A stretch of 23,974 nucleotides of DNA from JBDSTW01 sp039914705 (GCA_039914705.1 JBDSOT010000034.1:1-23974); one strand, 5' to 3'; counted from the first letter of the stretch, positions 1 to 7,633 are shown. The notes: a model not told the origin generated them from the sequence alone. A program made the numbers and translations.

Positions 1-14
1 GTATTATGATATTT

Positions 15-332
15 CTACACAGTTGAGCGCGTTTGTCCGGTTGCGGAACCAAGCCCCCCGTGCTTTTGCAGGAATCCTAACCTAAGGTAACCGTGAGCGT
101 CGGGTGCTTCAAGTTTCAACCCGTGACAAAGTGTCACAGGTTCACCCCCTTCGGCGATAAGCCTCTGTTTTAACTTGCGCCAGTAGGCACCTGCGTCCGC
201 GCTGCCCGTGAGTGCCTCGCACACATCAATAACCGAAAATCACCATTCTTCGTTGTGCCAGGTGCGGCGCATGGTTTTTTCCTGAAACACAATAATCTTG
301 CCCTGCGTATCAGCGGATAATTTTTCACTCAT
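15..332 (-). pseudogene. BRO-N domain (phage antirepressor-like) gene, broken
   Basis: Reading from an ATG at 332 with a good AGGAG upstream, the first 30 codons end in RRTWHNEEW and are followed by TGA (240-242). The same frame then continues FSVIDV, EALTGSADAGAYWRKLKQRL and GLKLEAPD. This is the N-terminal BRO-N pattern found in prophage antirepressors and related proteins, where that stop position is usually a second aromatic residue (TGG to TGA is a one-base change). After APD, near position 100, similarity ends and the frame runs through unrelated sequence to TAG at 15-17. The downstream half of the domain (the usual SIPSPKAEPFK block) is missing. I read this as a gene broken twice, by a nonsense mutation and a 3' deletion or rearrangement. 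Its start overlaps the stop of the HTH fragment upstream (ATGA). The family assignment is from memory of the motif. Confidence 0.75.
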
Positions 333-523
333 GGTGTTGCTCCTTTGTGAAGGCTGGCTCGGATTGTGAATGCCGGACGCAGGGCTATGTCTCGCAGGTA
401 GTCCAGGTCGCGCTTAAACGTAGCAGGTGAAACCTCCAGCTCCCCCAATAATACGTCGATGGGTACAGACTTATGTCTGTTTAATAGCTGATCGATCTTG
501 TAAAAGCGTTCGGTACGATCCAT
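329..523 (-). pseudogene. Truncated WYL-type transcriptional regulator (HTH only)
   Basis: The 64-residue frame begins MDRTERFYKIDQLLNRHKSV and continues through LLGELEVSPATFKRDLDYLRD. This is the N-terminal winged helix-turn-helix of HTH_11/WYL regulators, which are normally about 230-330 residues and end in WYL and C-terminal ligand-binding domains. After YLRD (about residue 45) the match stops and about 19 unrelated residues follow to the stop. The stop overlaps the start codon of the BRO-N remnant. A G-rich stretch precedes the ATG and may serve as ribosome binding site. The likely history is a deletion that joined the HTH to the leader of the next gene. A free HTH peptide could still be made, but no effector domain remains. 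Confidence 0.65.
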
Positions 524-630
524 CCGCCCCCCCTTGTCCGCTAGCTCATAGCGTGTTGTCGGATCCGTGGAATTTATCCTGAGCGAAGCCGAGGCCGAAG
601 AGCTTGACCCGAGCTACCTACCAAAATTCC

Positions 631-1848
631 TTAGCCGACGAAGAGCTGAAATACCAGTGAGGCATTAGTGCCGCCGAAGCCGAAGCTGTTGGAGAGTACG
701 GTGTTGAGCGTGATGTCATCAATGCGCTGGCGGGCTATGGGCATGCCTGTGGCGGCGGGGTCGAGTTCTGTGATGTTGGCCGAGGCGCTGATGAAATTCG
801 ACTCCATCATCAGCAAGGAATAGATTGCCTCGTTCGCCCCGGCGGCGCCGAGGGCATGGCCGGTGAGTGATTTTGTGGAGCTGATGGTGGGTATGTGGTC
901 ACCGAAGACTTGTTTGATTGCCTCCAGTTCGCGCACGTCGCCGACCAGCGTGCTGGTGCCATGGGCATTGATGTAATCGACGGGTGCCTGGACATTTTGC
1001 AGCGCCTGTTGCATGCATCGCGCCGCGCCTTCGCCGGAGGGCTGCACCATGTCATAGCCATCCGAGGTGGCACCGTAACCAGTGAGTTCGGCGTAGATTT
1101 TCGCGCCGCGCGCACGCGCATGTTCGAGTTCTTCCAACACTAACACGCCGCCGCCGCCGGAGATGACAAAGCCGTCGCGTGCGGCGTCGTAAGGGCGCGA
1201 GGCGGTCTGCGGCGCGTCGTTATATTTGGATGATAGCGCGCCCATAGCGTCGAACAACACGGTGAGCGTCCAGTGCACCTCTTCGCCGCCGCCAGCAAAG
1301 ACGATATCCTGTTTGCCCAACTGTATGAGTTCCGCGCCGTTACCGATGCAGTGCGCGCTGGTGGCGCAGGCGGAACTGATGGAATAGCCGACGCCTTTTA
1401 TTTTAAAGGCGGTGCCAAGACATGCGGCGGTGGTGCTCGACATGGTGCGCGGCACCATATAAGGCCCGATCTTGCGCAGGCCCTTGCTGCGCAAAATATC
1501 CGCTGCCAGCACTACGTTTTCTGTGGACGCGCCGCCCGAACCCACGATCAGGCCAGTGCGCAGATTAGAGACATCACTGTCGGCAAGACCGGCATCCGCG
1601 ATGGCCTCTTGCATGGCCAGATAATTGAAGGCAGCGGCATCGCCCATGAAGCGTTTCAACTTGCGGTCGATCAATTCATCCAACGGCAGGTGCACCCCGC
1701 CATGCACCGCCGTGCGAAAGCCGAGGTCTACATATTCCTGATGAAACTCGATGCCGGAGCGGCCCTGGCGCAAGGATTCCACGACTTCCTGTTTATTATT
1801 GCCGATGCTGGAGACAATACCCAAGCCCGTGACAACGACGCGTCTCAT
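631..1848 (-). CDS. fabB: 3-oxoacyl-[acyl-carrier-protein] synthase I (FabB)
   Basis: Cytoplasmic condensing enzyme that elongates unsaturated acyl-ACP with malonyl-ACP. It is 405 residues from MRRVVVTGLGIVSSIGNN, almost the same length as E. coli FabB (406). The thiolase-fold catalytic triad is complete: Cys161 in SSACATSAHC, His296 in NAHGTSTLVGD and His331 in KSLTGHALGAAG. The glycine-rich C-terminal SNSFGFGGTNASLVF is present. A longer frame starting at 1911 exists, but the extra 21 residues overlap fabA and are unlike the family. ATG 1848 gives the canonical N-terminus with a GAGAG motif upstream. It lies 10 bases downstream of fabA, so the two are almost certainly co-transcribed, as in Pseudomonas. 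Confidence 0.95.
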   Translation of the reverse strand: MRRVVVTGLGIVSSIGNNKQEVVESLRQGRSGIEFHQEYVDLGFRTAVHGGVHLPLDELIDRKLKRFMGDAAAFNYLAMQEAIADAGLADSDVSNLRTGLIVGSGGASTENVVLAADILRSKGLRKIGPYMVPRTMSSTTAACLGTAFKIKGVGYSISSACATSAHCIGNGAELIQLGKQDIVFAGGGEEVHWTLTVLFDAMGALSSKYNDAPQTASRPYDAARDGFVISGGGGVLVLEELEHARARGAKIYAELTGYGATSDGYDMVQPSGEGAARCMQQALQNVQAPVDYINAHGTSTLVGDVRELEAIKQVFGDHIPTISSTKSLTGHALGAAGANEAIYSLLMMESNFISASANITELDPAATGMPIARQRIDDITLNTVLSNSFGFGGTNASLVFQLFVG

Positions 1849-1858
1849 GAATGTGCTC

Positions 1859-2401
1859 TCAAAAATTTTCGGTAGTGGTAAACAGACCGACGCGCAGATC
1901 GGTGCCCGCATAAATCTCGCGCCCGTCCACCTCCATCACGGCATCGGCAATGCCCATGCACAGCTTGCGCATGATGACGCGCCGCAGGTTTATGCGGTAG
2001 GTAACGAGCTTGTTCTTCGGCGTTACCTGCCCGGTGAATTTTACTTCTCCTGCGCCCAGCGCGCGGCCATGACCGGGGCCGCCCATCCAACCGAGATAGA
2101 AGCCGAGCAGTTGCCACATGGCATCCAGGCCCAGGCAACCGGGCATGACCGGGTCGCCCGGGAAGTGGCAATTGAAAAACCACAGCTCCGGCGTGATGTC
2201 GAGTTCGGCGATGATGCAGCCCTTGCCGGATGTGCCGCCATCTTCTGTGATGCTGGTAATGCGGTCAAACATGAGCATGGGGGGCAGCGGCAGTTGCGCA
2301 TTGCCGAGGCCAAACAGCTCGCCACGCCCACACTGCAATAATTCATCGCGGTTGTAGCTGTTCTGTTTTTGCGCAACTGGAGTAGTTAATATTGTGGGCA
2401 T
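1859..2401 (-). CDS. fabA: 3-hydroxydecanoyl-ACP dehydratase/isomerase (FabA)
   Basis: Bifunctional dehydratase/isomerase that makes trans-2- and cis-3-decenoyl-ACP and so starts anaerobic unsaturated fatty acid synthesis, feeding FabB. The 180-residue protein carries the full active-site block CHFPGDPVMPGCLGLDAMWQ with catalytic His79 and Asp93, preceded by GRGELFG and followed by GEVKFTGQV. This separates it from FabZ (about 150 residues, no isomerase). The N-terminus is about 8 residues longer than in E. coli. No Shine-Dalgarno motif precedes the ATG. A TTGACA (2428-2433, minus strand) and an A/T-rich TATAAA lie just upstream, but they are only 7 bases apart and cannot be one promoter. No FabR-like palindrome was found. 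Confidence 0.95.
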   Translation of the reverse strand: MPTILTTPVAQKQNSYNRDELLQCGRGELFGLGNAQLPLPPMLMFDRITSITEDGGTSGKGCIIAELDITPELWFFNCHFPGDPVMPGCLGLDAMWQLLGFYLGWMGGPGHGRALGAGEVKFTGQVTPKNKLVTYRINLRRVIMRKLCMGIADAVMEVDGREIYAGTDLRVGLFTTTENF

Positions 2402-2530
2402 GGAATGGGTATGGTTTATATAACGCCTGTCAAACGGCCAACGGCTCTGTTCGATGCGCGCTTAGGAATGGCTAAGGCGACGTACCTTCGTGTGTTTAGC
2501 AGCTCGGCGCTGACGCTCAATTGCTGAATG

Positions 2531-2662
2531 TTAATTGGACGTGCGCGACCGACCCGGCGATGTCTCGCCGGGGTCAGCCGTTCCCGTCAGTAACGCCGTG
2601 GCGCACCCGCTCAACAATAAGCCCAGCAATAAGCAAAGCCCCGCCATAAAACCGTGCTTCAT
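2531..2662 (-). CDS. Small lipoprotein, possibly a truncated BON-domain (DolP-like) protein
   Basis: A 43-residue frame starts MKHGFMAGLCLLLGLLLSGC: a short positive n-region, a leucine-rich h-region and the lipobox LLSGC with Cys20 as the lipidated residue. After the cysteine come only 23 residues (ATALLTGTADPGE...). In DolP/YraP and related BON lipoproteins the sequence just after the Cys is similar in style (small residues, then a TD/AD-P motif). Another frame just past the stop reads LSVSAELLNTRRY, reminiscent of the start of a BON helix. This could therefore be the front of a frameshifted and truncated BON lipoprotein, or a genuine micro-lipoprotein. The signal sequence is clear; the family is a guess. 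It starts 10 bases after the lysine-rich micro-gene. Confidence 0.5.
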   Translation of the reverse strand: MKHGFMAGLCLLLGLLLSGCATALLTGTADPGETSPGRSRTSN

Positions 2663-2672
2663 GACGGTAACA

Positions 2673-2732
2673 TTATTTCTTGGGTGCTTGTTTCGGCTTC
2701 TTCTTTTCTTTCTTTCTATCTTGACCTTTCAT
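2673..2732 (-). CDS. 19-residue lysine-rich micropeptide
   Basis: The frame encodes MKGQDRKKEKKKPKQAPKK and stops; 9 of its 19 residues are lysine. A GGGGA ribosome binding site sits 7 bases before the ATG, and the stop is followed 10 bases later by the lipoprotein start. I recall short lysine/proline-rich peptides of this type in other proteobacteria, but I cannot confirm a family or function. A highly basic, intrinsically disordered peptide of this size could bind nucleic acid. It could also be a chance frame, but the ribosome binding site and biased composition argue for a gene. Confidence 0.5.
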   Translation of the reverse strand: MKGQDRKKEKKKPKQAPKK

Positions 2733-2813
2733 GATATTCCCCGCTGACGGCCTGCCGACCAGGGCCGAATCTGGTTTTTACAGCTTTGATAATGATGAAC
2801 ATGTAACGATTAA

Positions 2814-2841
2814 GGAAGCTCTGAATTTAGTCAGAGTTTCC
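2814..2841. repeat. Inverted repeat hairpin (GGAA-CTCTGA)
   Basis: GGAAGCTCTGA and TCAGAGTTTCC form an 11-bp arm with one mismatch around a 6-base loop, between tRNA-Arg and the lysine-rich micro-gene. It lies about 36 bases past the tRNA 3' end on the minus strand and could act as a weak terminator or processing signal, although no strong T-run follows. Next to it, at about 2842-2862, is a second imperfect palindrome around CATCCCTG/CAGGGATG. Confidence 0.5.
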
Positions 2842-2877
2842 TGCGGTACAGGGATGTGCCGCTACTTTTAATTAAAG

Positions 2878-2950
2878 TGCCCCGAGCACGAATCGAACGT
2901 GCGACCTTCCCCTTAGGAGGGGGACGCTCTATCCACTGAGCTACCGGGGC
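2878..2950 (-). tRNA. tRNA-Arg (anticodon CCT)
   Basis: On the minus strand the cloverleaf is complete. The acceptor GCCCCGG pairs with TCGGGGC (one G-U). The D stem is GCTC/GAGC and the anticodon stem TCCCC/GGGGA encloses loop CTCCTAA (anticodon CCT, reading AGG). The T stem is GCACG/CGTGC with TTCGATT. The discriminator is A and the CCA tail is not encoded. This is a single-copy type of tRNA often used as an integration site, but I see no repeat of its 3' end in the window. Confidence 0.95.
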
Positions 2951-2995
2951 AATACCGTAACCGGATAACGCTTAGCCAGCTTGGATTCGGGATAG

Positions 2996-3024
2996 AGATT
3001 AACAGGCACTGCCACTACCGGCAA
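2996..3024 (-). promoter_or_regulatory. Candidate promoter for tRNA-Arg
   Basis: TTGCCG (3019-3024) and TAATCT (2996-3001) on the minus strand are separated by 17 bases, about 45 bases upstream of the tRNA. The -35 matches 4 of 6; the -10 is weak (TAATCT). Position and spacing suit a tRNA promoter, but the match is only moderate. Confidence 0.3.
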
Positions 3025-3119
3025 TCGCCCTGATCGTGGCCTGTCGAAGAGTAGTAATGAGTATACTATGCCAACTCGCAGGGCAGCAAAATTCAATGTG
3101 TCGTTTAAACTTTGCTAGC

Positions 3120-3148
3120 TTGATACTCAATTTTCACAATTCTGTAAT
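3120..3148 (+). promoter_or_regulatory. Sigma-70 promoter for the peroxidase/GGDEF-EAL operon
   Basis: TTGATA (3120-3125) and TGTAAT (3143-3148), each 5 of 6 to consensus, are separated by exactly 17 bases in an A/T-rich stretch. They predict a start near 3155 and a leader of about 150 bases before the peroxidase ATG. Inside the leader are nested inverted repeats: CAGCGTCT (3228-3235) with AGACGCTG (3267-3274), enclosing CCGA-TGTG-TCGG (3248-3259). The rest of the 2951-3308 gap holds no gene that I can see. Confidence 0.55.
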
Positions 3149-3308
3149 TATAAATAATATCACCTTAAGCCATTGTGCCAACAACGATTTGCGAGTATTT
3201 TTGTACGCTTGATTTAACCGCCGGGGTCAGCGTCTAACGGCCAACTACCGATGTGTCGGCTTAAACAGACGCTGTAGTATTGAAAAAGGGCAGTTCACTG
3301 CGATAAAA

Positions 3309-4340
3309 ATGAAGCGAGTGCGAATTATTATCCTGTTTGCGGCTGCCTGGCTCTTACTCCTGATTATGCCCTGGTGGCTGTCGCCGCCGTCTGTGCCTGT
3401 AATTAGCCAGGGATCAGAGTCGCCGGAAGCGTTGCCCGCAGACATGATGAATGAACCCATCCAGCCGATTCCGTTTGTCACTTCTTCAGATAAACACAAG
3501 GTTGCCCTGGGCGAGCGTCTGTTCAGTGAACCCCAACTATCTCACGATAACAGCATTTCCTGCACCTCATGTCATATTTTGCACAGCGGCGGTACGGATA
3601 ACAAAGCACATTCCGTAAAACTGAATGGCAAACTCACGGCTGTCAATACGCTCACGGTATTTAACGCTGCGCTGAATTTTAAATTAAACTGGACGGGCGA
3701 GTTCAATAATTTTGAGGATCACAGCGACCGGGTATTGAAAGTGAACATGAACGCCACCTGGCCCGAGGTGATTGCCAAGCTCAAAGCCGACCCCAGCTAC
3801 GTTTCCGATTTCAACAAACTTTATCCCGACGGTATGCAGGTTCACACCGTTAAAGATGCACTGGCCTCATATGAACGCTCACTCATCACGCCCAATTCAC
3901 GCTTCGACAAATTCCTGCGCGGCGATGCACAGGCAATCAATGAAGAGGAAAAAAGAGGTTACCGGTTGTTCAAGTCCTACGGCTGCGTCGCTTGTCATCA
4001 AGGCATCAATGCAGGCGGCAACATGTATCAAAAAATCGGTGTCATGCGCGACTATTTCGGCGATGATGATCGTGCGGATGTACCACACAATGATAGCTTT
4101 AGGCTTACCGGCCAGGACGCAGACCGTGATAGTTTTCGGGTACCCAGCCTGCGCAATGTAGCCCTCACCGCACCGTACCTCCACGATGGCTCGGTAAAAA
4201 ATCTGGCCGATGCGGTTGATGTAATGGCTAAATATCAATTGGGGCGGCGCATATCGCTTGAAGATAAGAACGCAATTATTGCATTTCTGAAGACGCTAAC
4301 AGGTGAATTTAATGGCAGGCTGTTAGCTTATGCTGAATAA
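3309..4340 (+). CDS. Membrane-anchored diheme cytochrome c peroxidase (CcpA/MauG family)
   Basis: Periplasmic enzyme family that reduces hydrogen peroxide with electrons from a small cytochrome c or the quinol pool; MauG-type relatives oxidise proteins instead. The 343 residues start with a hydrophobic segment (about 5-25) with no clear cleavage site, so it is probably an N-terminal anchor. Two c-type heme sites follow at the family spacing: CTSCH (85-89) and CVACH (226-230). After the second heme come RVPSLRNVALTAPYLHDGSV, the conserved arginine/proline loop with the distal-side histidine region, and a C-terminal LEDKNAIIAFLKTLTGE. The ribosome binding site is weak (AAGGG well upstream). The last 11 bases overlap the next gene, so expression of the two is coupled. 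Peroxidase versus MauG-like activity cannot be told from the sequence. Confidence 0.88.
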   Translation: MKRVRIIILFAAAWLLLLIMPWWLSPPSVPVISQGSESPEALPADMMNEPIQPIPFVTSSDKHKVALGERLFSEPQLSHDNSISCTSCHILHSGGTDNKAHSVKLNGKLTAVNTLTVFNAALNFKLNWTGEFNNFEDHSDRVLKVNMNATWPEVIAKLKADPSYVSDFNKLYPDGMQVHTVKDALASYERSLITPNSRFDKFLRGDAQAINEEEKRGYRLFKSYGCVACHQGINAGGNMYQKIGVMRDYFGDDDRADVPHNDSFRLTGQDADRDSFRVPSLRNVALTAPYLHDGSVKNLADAVDVMAKYQLGRRISLEDKNAIIAFLKTLTGEFNGRLLAYAE

Positions 4341-7053
4341 ATCTAAAGGCATATCCAGAATTTTAATACGTACCTTACTGGCGGTAATTGCGCTTAGCAT
4401 CTTGTCGTTTTTATACATTCAGTCGCAATCCTTCGATCATGCCCGTAATAACAAGATTATTGCCAACATCGGTCTGTTCAAACAACTCGACACCCTGCTT
4501 AATCAGGGCGTCATCAAGGCGCGCTCCAATCTACTCAGCAATTACGACCCGCTGGTGCAGAAACTGGCCAGGCTTCATAAGCTGCTTAACAGTTTTATCG
4601 AAGGTCCTCTCGCCATATATCGTCAAGGCTATGACGACATAGACCTTGCCCTCACCGGGCTGAGCCGCACACTGCAAGAAAAAGAAAATCTGGTGGAACA
4701 TTTCAAATCGCAGAATGCCGTACTCACTAATTCCCTGAAATATCTTCCTCTCGCAATTAATGAACTGGTTATTGACGCGCGCGCGACGAAAGCGGGTAAC
4801 GATCTAGCCATATTACTCACCACGTTAGTGACGGATGCTTATATTTACAACGTCAACCCGAGTAACGAACTTGAACAGAAAATCCACAATGACTTGAATA
4901 TAATAATGCGTGAGCGTTCCACACTTTCCGCTGAAATGCAGGCCAACCTGGATACCATGGCCATCCATGCGCGCACTATACTCACCCAGAAAAAACAGAT
5001 TGATGCGTTAACCACTGCGATTGTTTTCATGCCTAGTGGAAAGATTGCTGACAATCTCTCTGTCGCATACCAGGATTTTGCTCAGGAACGGCTGCGTCTA
5101 AGCAATATTTACCGTTTTTATTTATATCTGTTCGCCATTCTGTTGCTGGTCTTTATCGGTTATATATTACTCAGGCTCCGGCAGACTGCCGATGCCTTGG
5201 AGCGCGACATAGCTATACGTAACAAGGCTGAGTTAGCCCTGTTCGCCGAAAAGGAGCGTGCTCAGGTAACCCTTGAATCCATTGGCGATGCGGTAATTAC
5301 CGCTGATATTACAGGCAGCATCGAATATATAAACCCGGTTGCGCAATTATTGACGGGGTGGAGCAACGCCGAGGCTCGTGGACTTCCCTTGTCCAAGGTA
5401 TTCAAAGTTATCAACGAAGAGACACGCAAACCCGGCGAAGACCCGGTTAAACTCGTGCTGGATGCCGACCGGATTGTCGAGCGCAGCGGCCATACTGTAC
5501 TGTTTCGCCGCGACGGCAAAGAATTCGCCATTGAAGATAGCGCCGCTCCAATACGCGACCGCGAAGGCAATATTATTGGCGTAGTTTTAGTATTTCACGA
5601 CGTTACCCAATCGCGAAAAATGGCGATGCAACTGTTACATCAAGCCAGTCACGACGCCCTCACCGGTCTTGTCAACCGGCGTGAATTTGAATCCCGTCTG
5701 CAACGGGCACTTACCAGCATCGGTAAACTAAAGGGTCAATCAACCGATAATAAAGAGCATACATTGCTCTATATTGATCTCGATCAATTCAAGATCGTCA
5801 ATGATACCTGCGGTCATTCGGCCGGCGATGAATTACTCAGACGCATCACCAGCCTGCTGCAAACCCGTGTGCGCGGACGCGATACGCTGGCGCGCCTGGG
5901 CGGCGATGAATTTGGTGTTTTACTGGAACGCTGCCCGCCTGAATCGGCGGCACGCATTGCCGAAGAGTTGCGCCAGATCGTAAGTGATTTTTATTTCACC
6001 TGGCAGGACAAGGCATTCACCATAAGCGCCAGTATCGGTCTGGTAAATTTTAGTGATGACAATCTTTCGCTTGCCGAAATTATGAGTGCTGCCGACACTG
6101 CCTGCTATATTGCCAAGGATAAAGGCCGCAATCGGGTGCACGCCTATTACCCTGAAGACAGTGCACACATACAGCGGCAAGGTGAAATGGAATGGGTCGC
6201 GCGTATTCATAAAGCCCTCGAAGAAAACCGCTTCTGCCTTTATTCGCAGGACGTTATTCCCATCAGAGGCCAGAATGAATCCATAACCCGTCTTGAATTA
6301 TTACTGCGCATGATAGACGAAGACGAAAACCTGATAAATCCCATGGCCTTTATCCCGGCTGCCGAACGTTACAACTTGATGCCAACCATTGATCGCTGGG
6401 TTATTCGTACCGCCTTCTCTCACTACGCGCGCCTGCGCACCACATTAACAACCGACGCCGTTAGCGCCGGCAACCCGGCAAGCCGTGAACGCAAGAACGT
6501 TACACCTATGCATACCTGGATCATCAATCTCTCCGGCTCTTCAATCGGCGATGAGGGTTTTCTCGAATTCGTGCGTGAACAATTTGTGCAAACCACGGTC
6601 CCGCATCACGTCATTTGCTTTGAGATAACCGAAACTGCGGCGATCACCAACCTTACCAAGGCAGTTTATTTCATGGAGCAACTGAAGGCGCTGGGCTGCC
6701 GTTTTTCATTGGATGATTTCGGTAGTGGCCTGGCCTCGTTTGCCTACCTGAAACACTTGCCGGTTGACTTTCTCAAGATCGATGGCAGTTTCATTAAAGA
6801 CATGCTGCATGATCCCATCGACCGTGCGATGGTTGAGGCCATCAATAACGTAGGCCATATAATGAAGATACAGACCATTGCCGAATCGGTTGAAGATGAG
6901 GAGACGCTGGCGCTGCTGAAAACAATGGGCGTGGATTTCGCTCAAGGTTATGGCCTTGCCAGGCCTAAGTCATTTTACGAGGTTGGCCGGCGCCTGCCGG
7001 AATATAAAGTGTTGAGCGAGGTGTCAGTGGGCGAGCCGGTAAAGTCGGTATGA
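4330..7053 (+). CDS. Membrane sensor with PAS, GGDEF and EAL domains (c-di-GMP cyclase/phosphodiesterase)
   Basis: A 907-residue inner-membrane protein. TM1 is at about 10-30. A long all-helical periplasmic region (about 34-255) contains IGLFKQLDTLLNQGVIKARS and a NYDPLV motif, which resembles DAHL-type sensor domains. TM2 is at about 263-283, followed by a short coiled coil, PAS (about 313-430), GGDEF (about 438-605) and EAL (about 625-890). The cyclase site GGDEF (524-528) is intact, with an RxxD product-inhibition site RGRD (515-518) five residues before it. In the EAL domain the signature is ELLLR (656-660) instead of EALLR. The remaining metal and catalytic positions look present: N733 region, FEITE, DDFGSG (795-800), K816 in LKIDGSF, AESVE (851-855) and Q872. 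Both activities are therefore plausible. It starts inside the peroxidase stop region (11-base overlap), which suggests that redox or peroxide status and c-di-GMP output are linked. Confidence 0.93.
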   Translation: MLNKSKGISRILIRTLLAVIALSILSFLYIQSQSFDHARNNKIIANIGLFKQLDTLLNQGVIKARSNLLSNYDPLVQKLARLHKLLNSFIEGPLAIYRQGYDDIDLALTGLSRTLQEKENLVEHFKSQNAVLTNSLKYLPLAINELVIDARATKAGNDLAILLTTLVTDAYIYNVNPSNELEQKIHNDLNIIMRERSTLSAEMQANLDTMAIHARTILTQKKQIDALTTAIVFMPSGKIADNLSVAYQDFAQERLRLSNIYRFYLYLFAILLLVFIGYILLRLRQTADALERDIAIRNKAELALFAEKERAQVTLESIGDAVITADITGSIEYINPVAQLLTGWSNAEARGLPLSKVFKVINEETRKPGEDPVKLVLDADRIVERSGHTVLFRRDGKEFAIEDSAAPIRDREGNIIGVVLVFHDVTQSRKMAMQLLHQASHDALTGLVNRREFESRLQRALTSIGKLKGQSTDNKEHTLLYIDLDQFKIVNDTCGHSAGDELLRRITSLLQTRVRGRDTLARLGGDEFGVLLERCPPESAARIAEELRQIVSDFYFTWQDKAFTISASIGLVNFSDDNLSLAEIMSAADTACYIAKDKGRNRVHAYYPEDSAHIQRQGEMEWVARIHKALEENRFCLYSQDVIPIRGQNESITRLELLLRMIDEDENLINPMAFIPAAERYNLMPTIDRWVIRTAFSHYARLRTTLTTDAVSAGNPASRERKNVTPMHTWIINLSGSSIGDEGFLEFVREQFVQTTVPHHVICFEITETAAITNLTKAVYFMEQLKALGCRFSLDDFGSGLASFAYLKHLPVDFLKIDGSFIKDMLHDPIDRAMVEAINNVGHIMKIQTIAESVEDEETLALLKTMGVDFAQGYGLARPKSFYEVGRRLPEYKVLSEVSVGEPVKSV

Positions 7054-7131
7054 GCGCCGCGCTGTTATGGACTAAATGGAATGCGGACTAATAATCCGGC
7101 AGTGGGGTTGTGGTTACGGGTTAATATAAAG

Positions 7132-7346
<215 letters not shown>

Positions 7347-7424
7347 TCCAGCATGCCATACGGCTGACCAGATTCTTCATTGTAACATCCGCCCCGTCCG
7401 CTTTGCATCCGCTGGTATGATAGG

Positions 7425-7633
7425 GTAGTGGTTCATTTTGAAATTCGAGATTAGGGAAGAGGGAACGGACTATGCAAACACCTCTTCCATGCAGGTTTTT
7501 TCCCCTCCCCCCATTGACGAGGGGGCAACGGGGATGGGGGTGAGTACCTACCTCAATCACCCCCACCTCAGCCCTCCCCGGTGAAGGGGAGGAGGCCCCC
7601 CTATCATGCTGCATTTTCAAACTGAACCACTAC
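7425..7633. mobile_element. 209-bp MITE-like element with terminal inverted repeats
   Basis: GTAGTGGTTCATTTTGAAA at 7425-7443 is repeated inverted at 7615-7633 with one mismatch. Between the ends is a G/C-rich imperfect palindrome (about 7502-7594) with arms such as GGGGATGGGGGTG and CACCCCCACCTCAGCCCTCC. No transposase frame fits inside, so this would be a non-autonomous element or a nested repeat. No clear target-site duplication was found. The only open frame across it is on the minus strand, is low-complexity and has no family signal. The rest of 7347-7685 holds nothing recognisable. Confidence 0.6.

Noticed and set aside
240..242. TGA read as tryptophan (genetic-code change) in the BRO-N gene
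   Set aside because: prfB, which reads UGA, is intact and uses UGA as its own regulatory stop, and TGA ends other genes here (for example rseB). A single TGA in a truncated gene is better explained as a mutation.
1751..2341. A 196-residue plus-strand open frame opposite fabA and fabB
   Set aside because: Antisense to two clear enzymes; the composition reflects their codons.
2428..2433. Perfect TTGACA upstream of fabA as a -35 box
   Set aside because: The only good -10 (TATAAA) is 7 bases away; at 16-18 bases nothing resembles a -10.
2535..2747. A 70-residue plus-strand open frame upstream of fabA
   Set aside because: It is the complement of the two micro-genes, which have better starts, a lipobox and a ribosome binding site.
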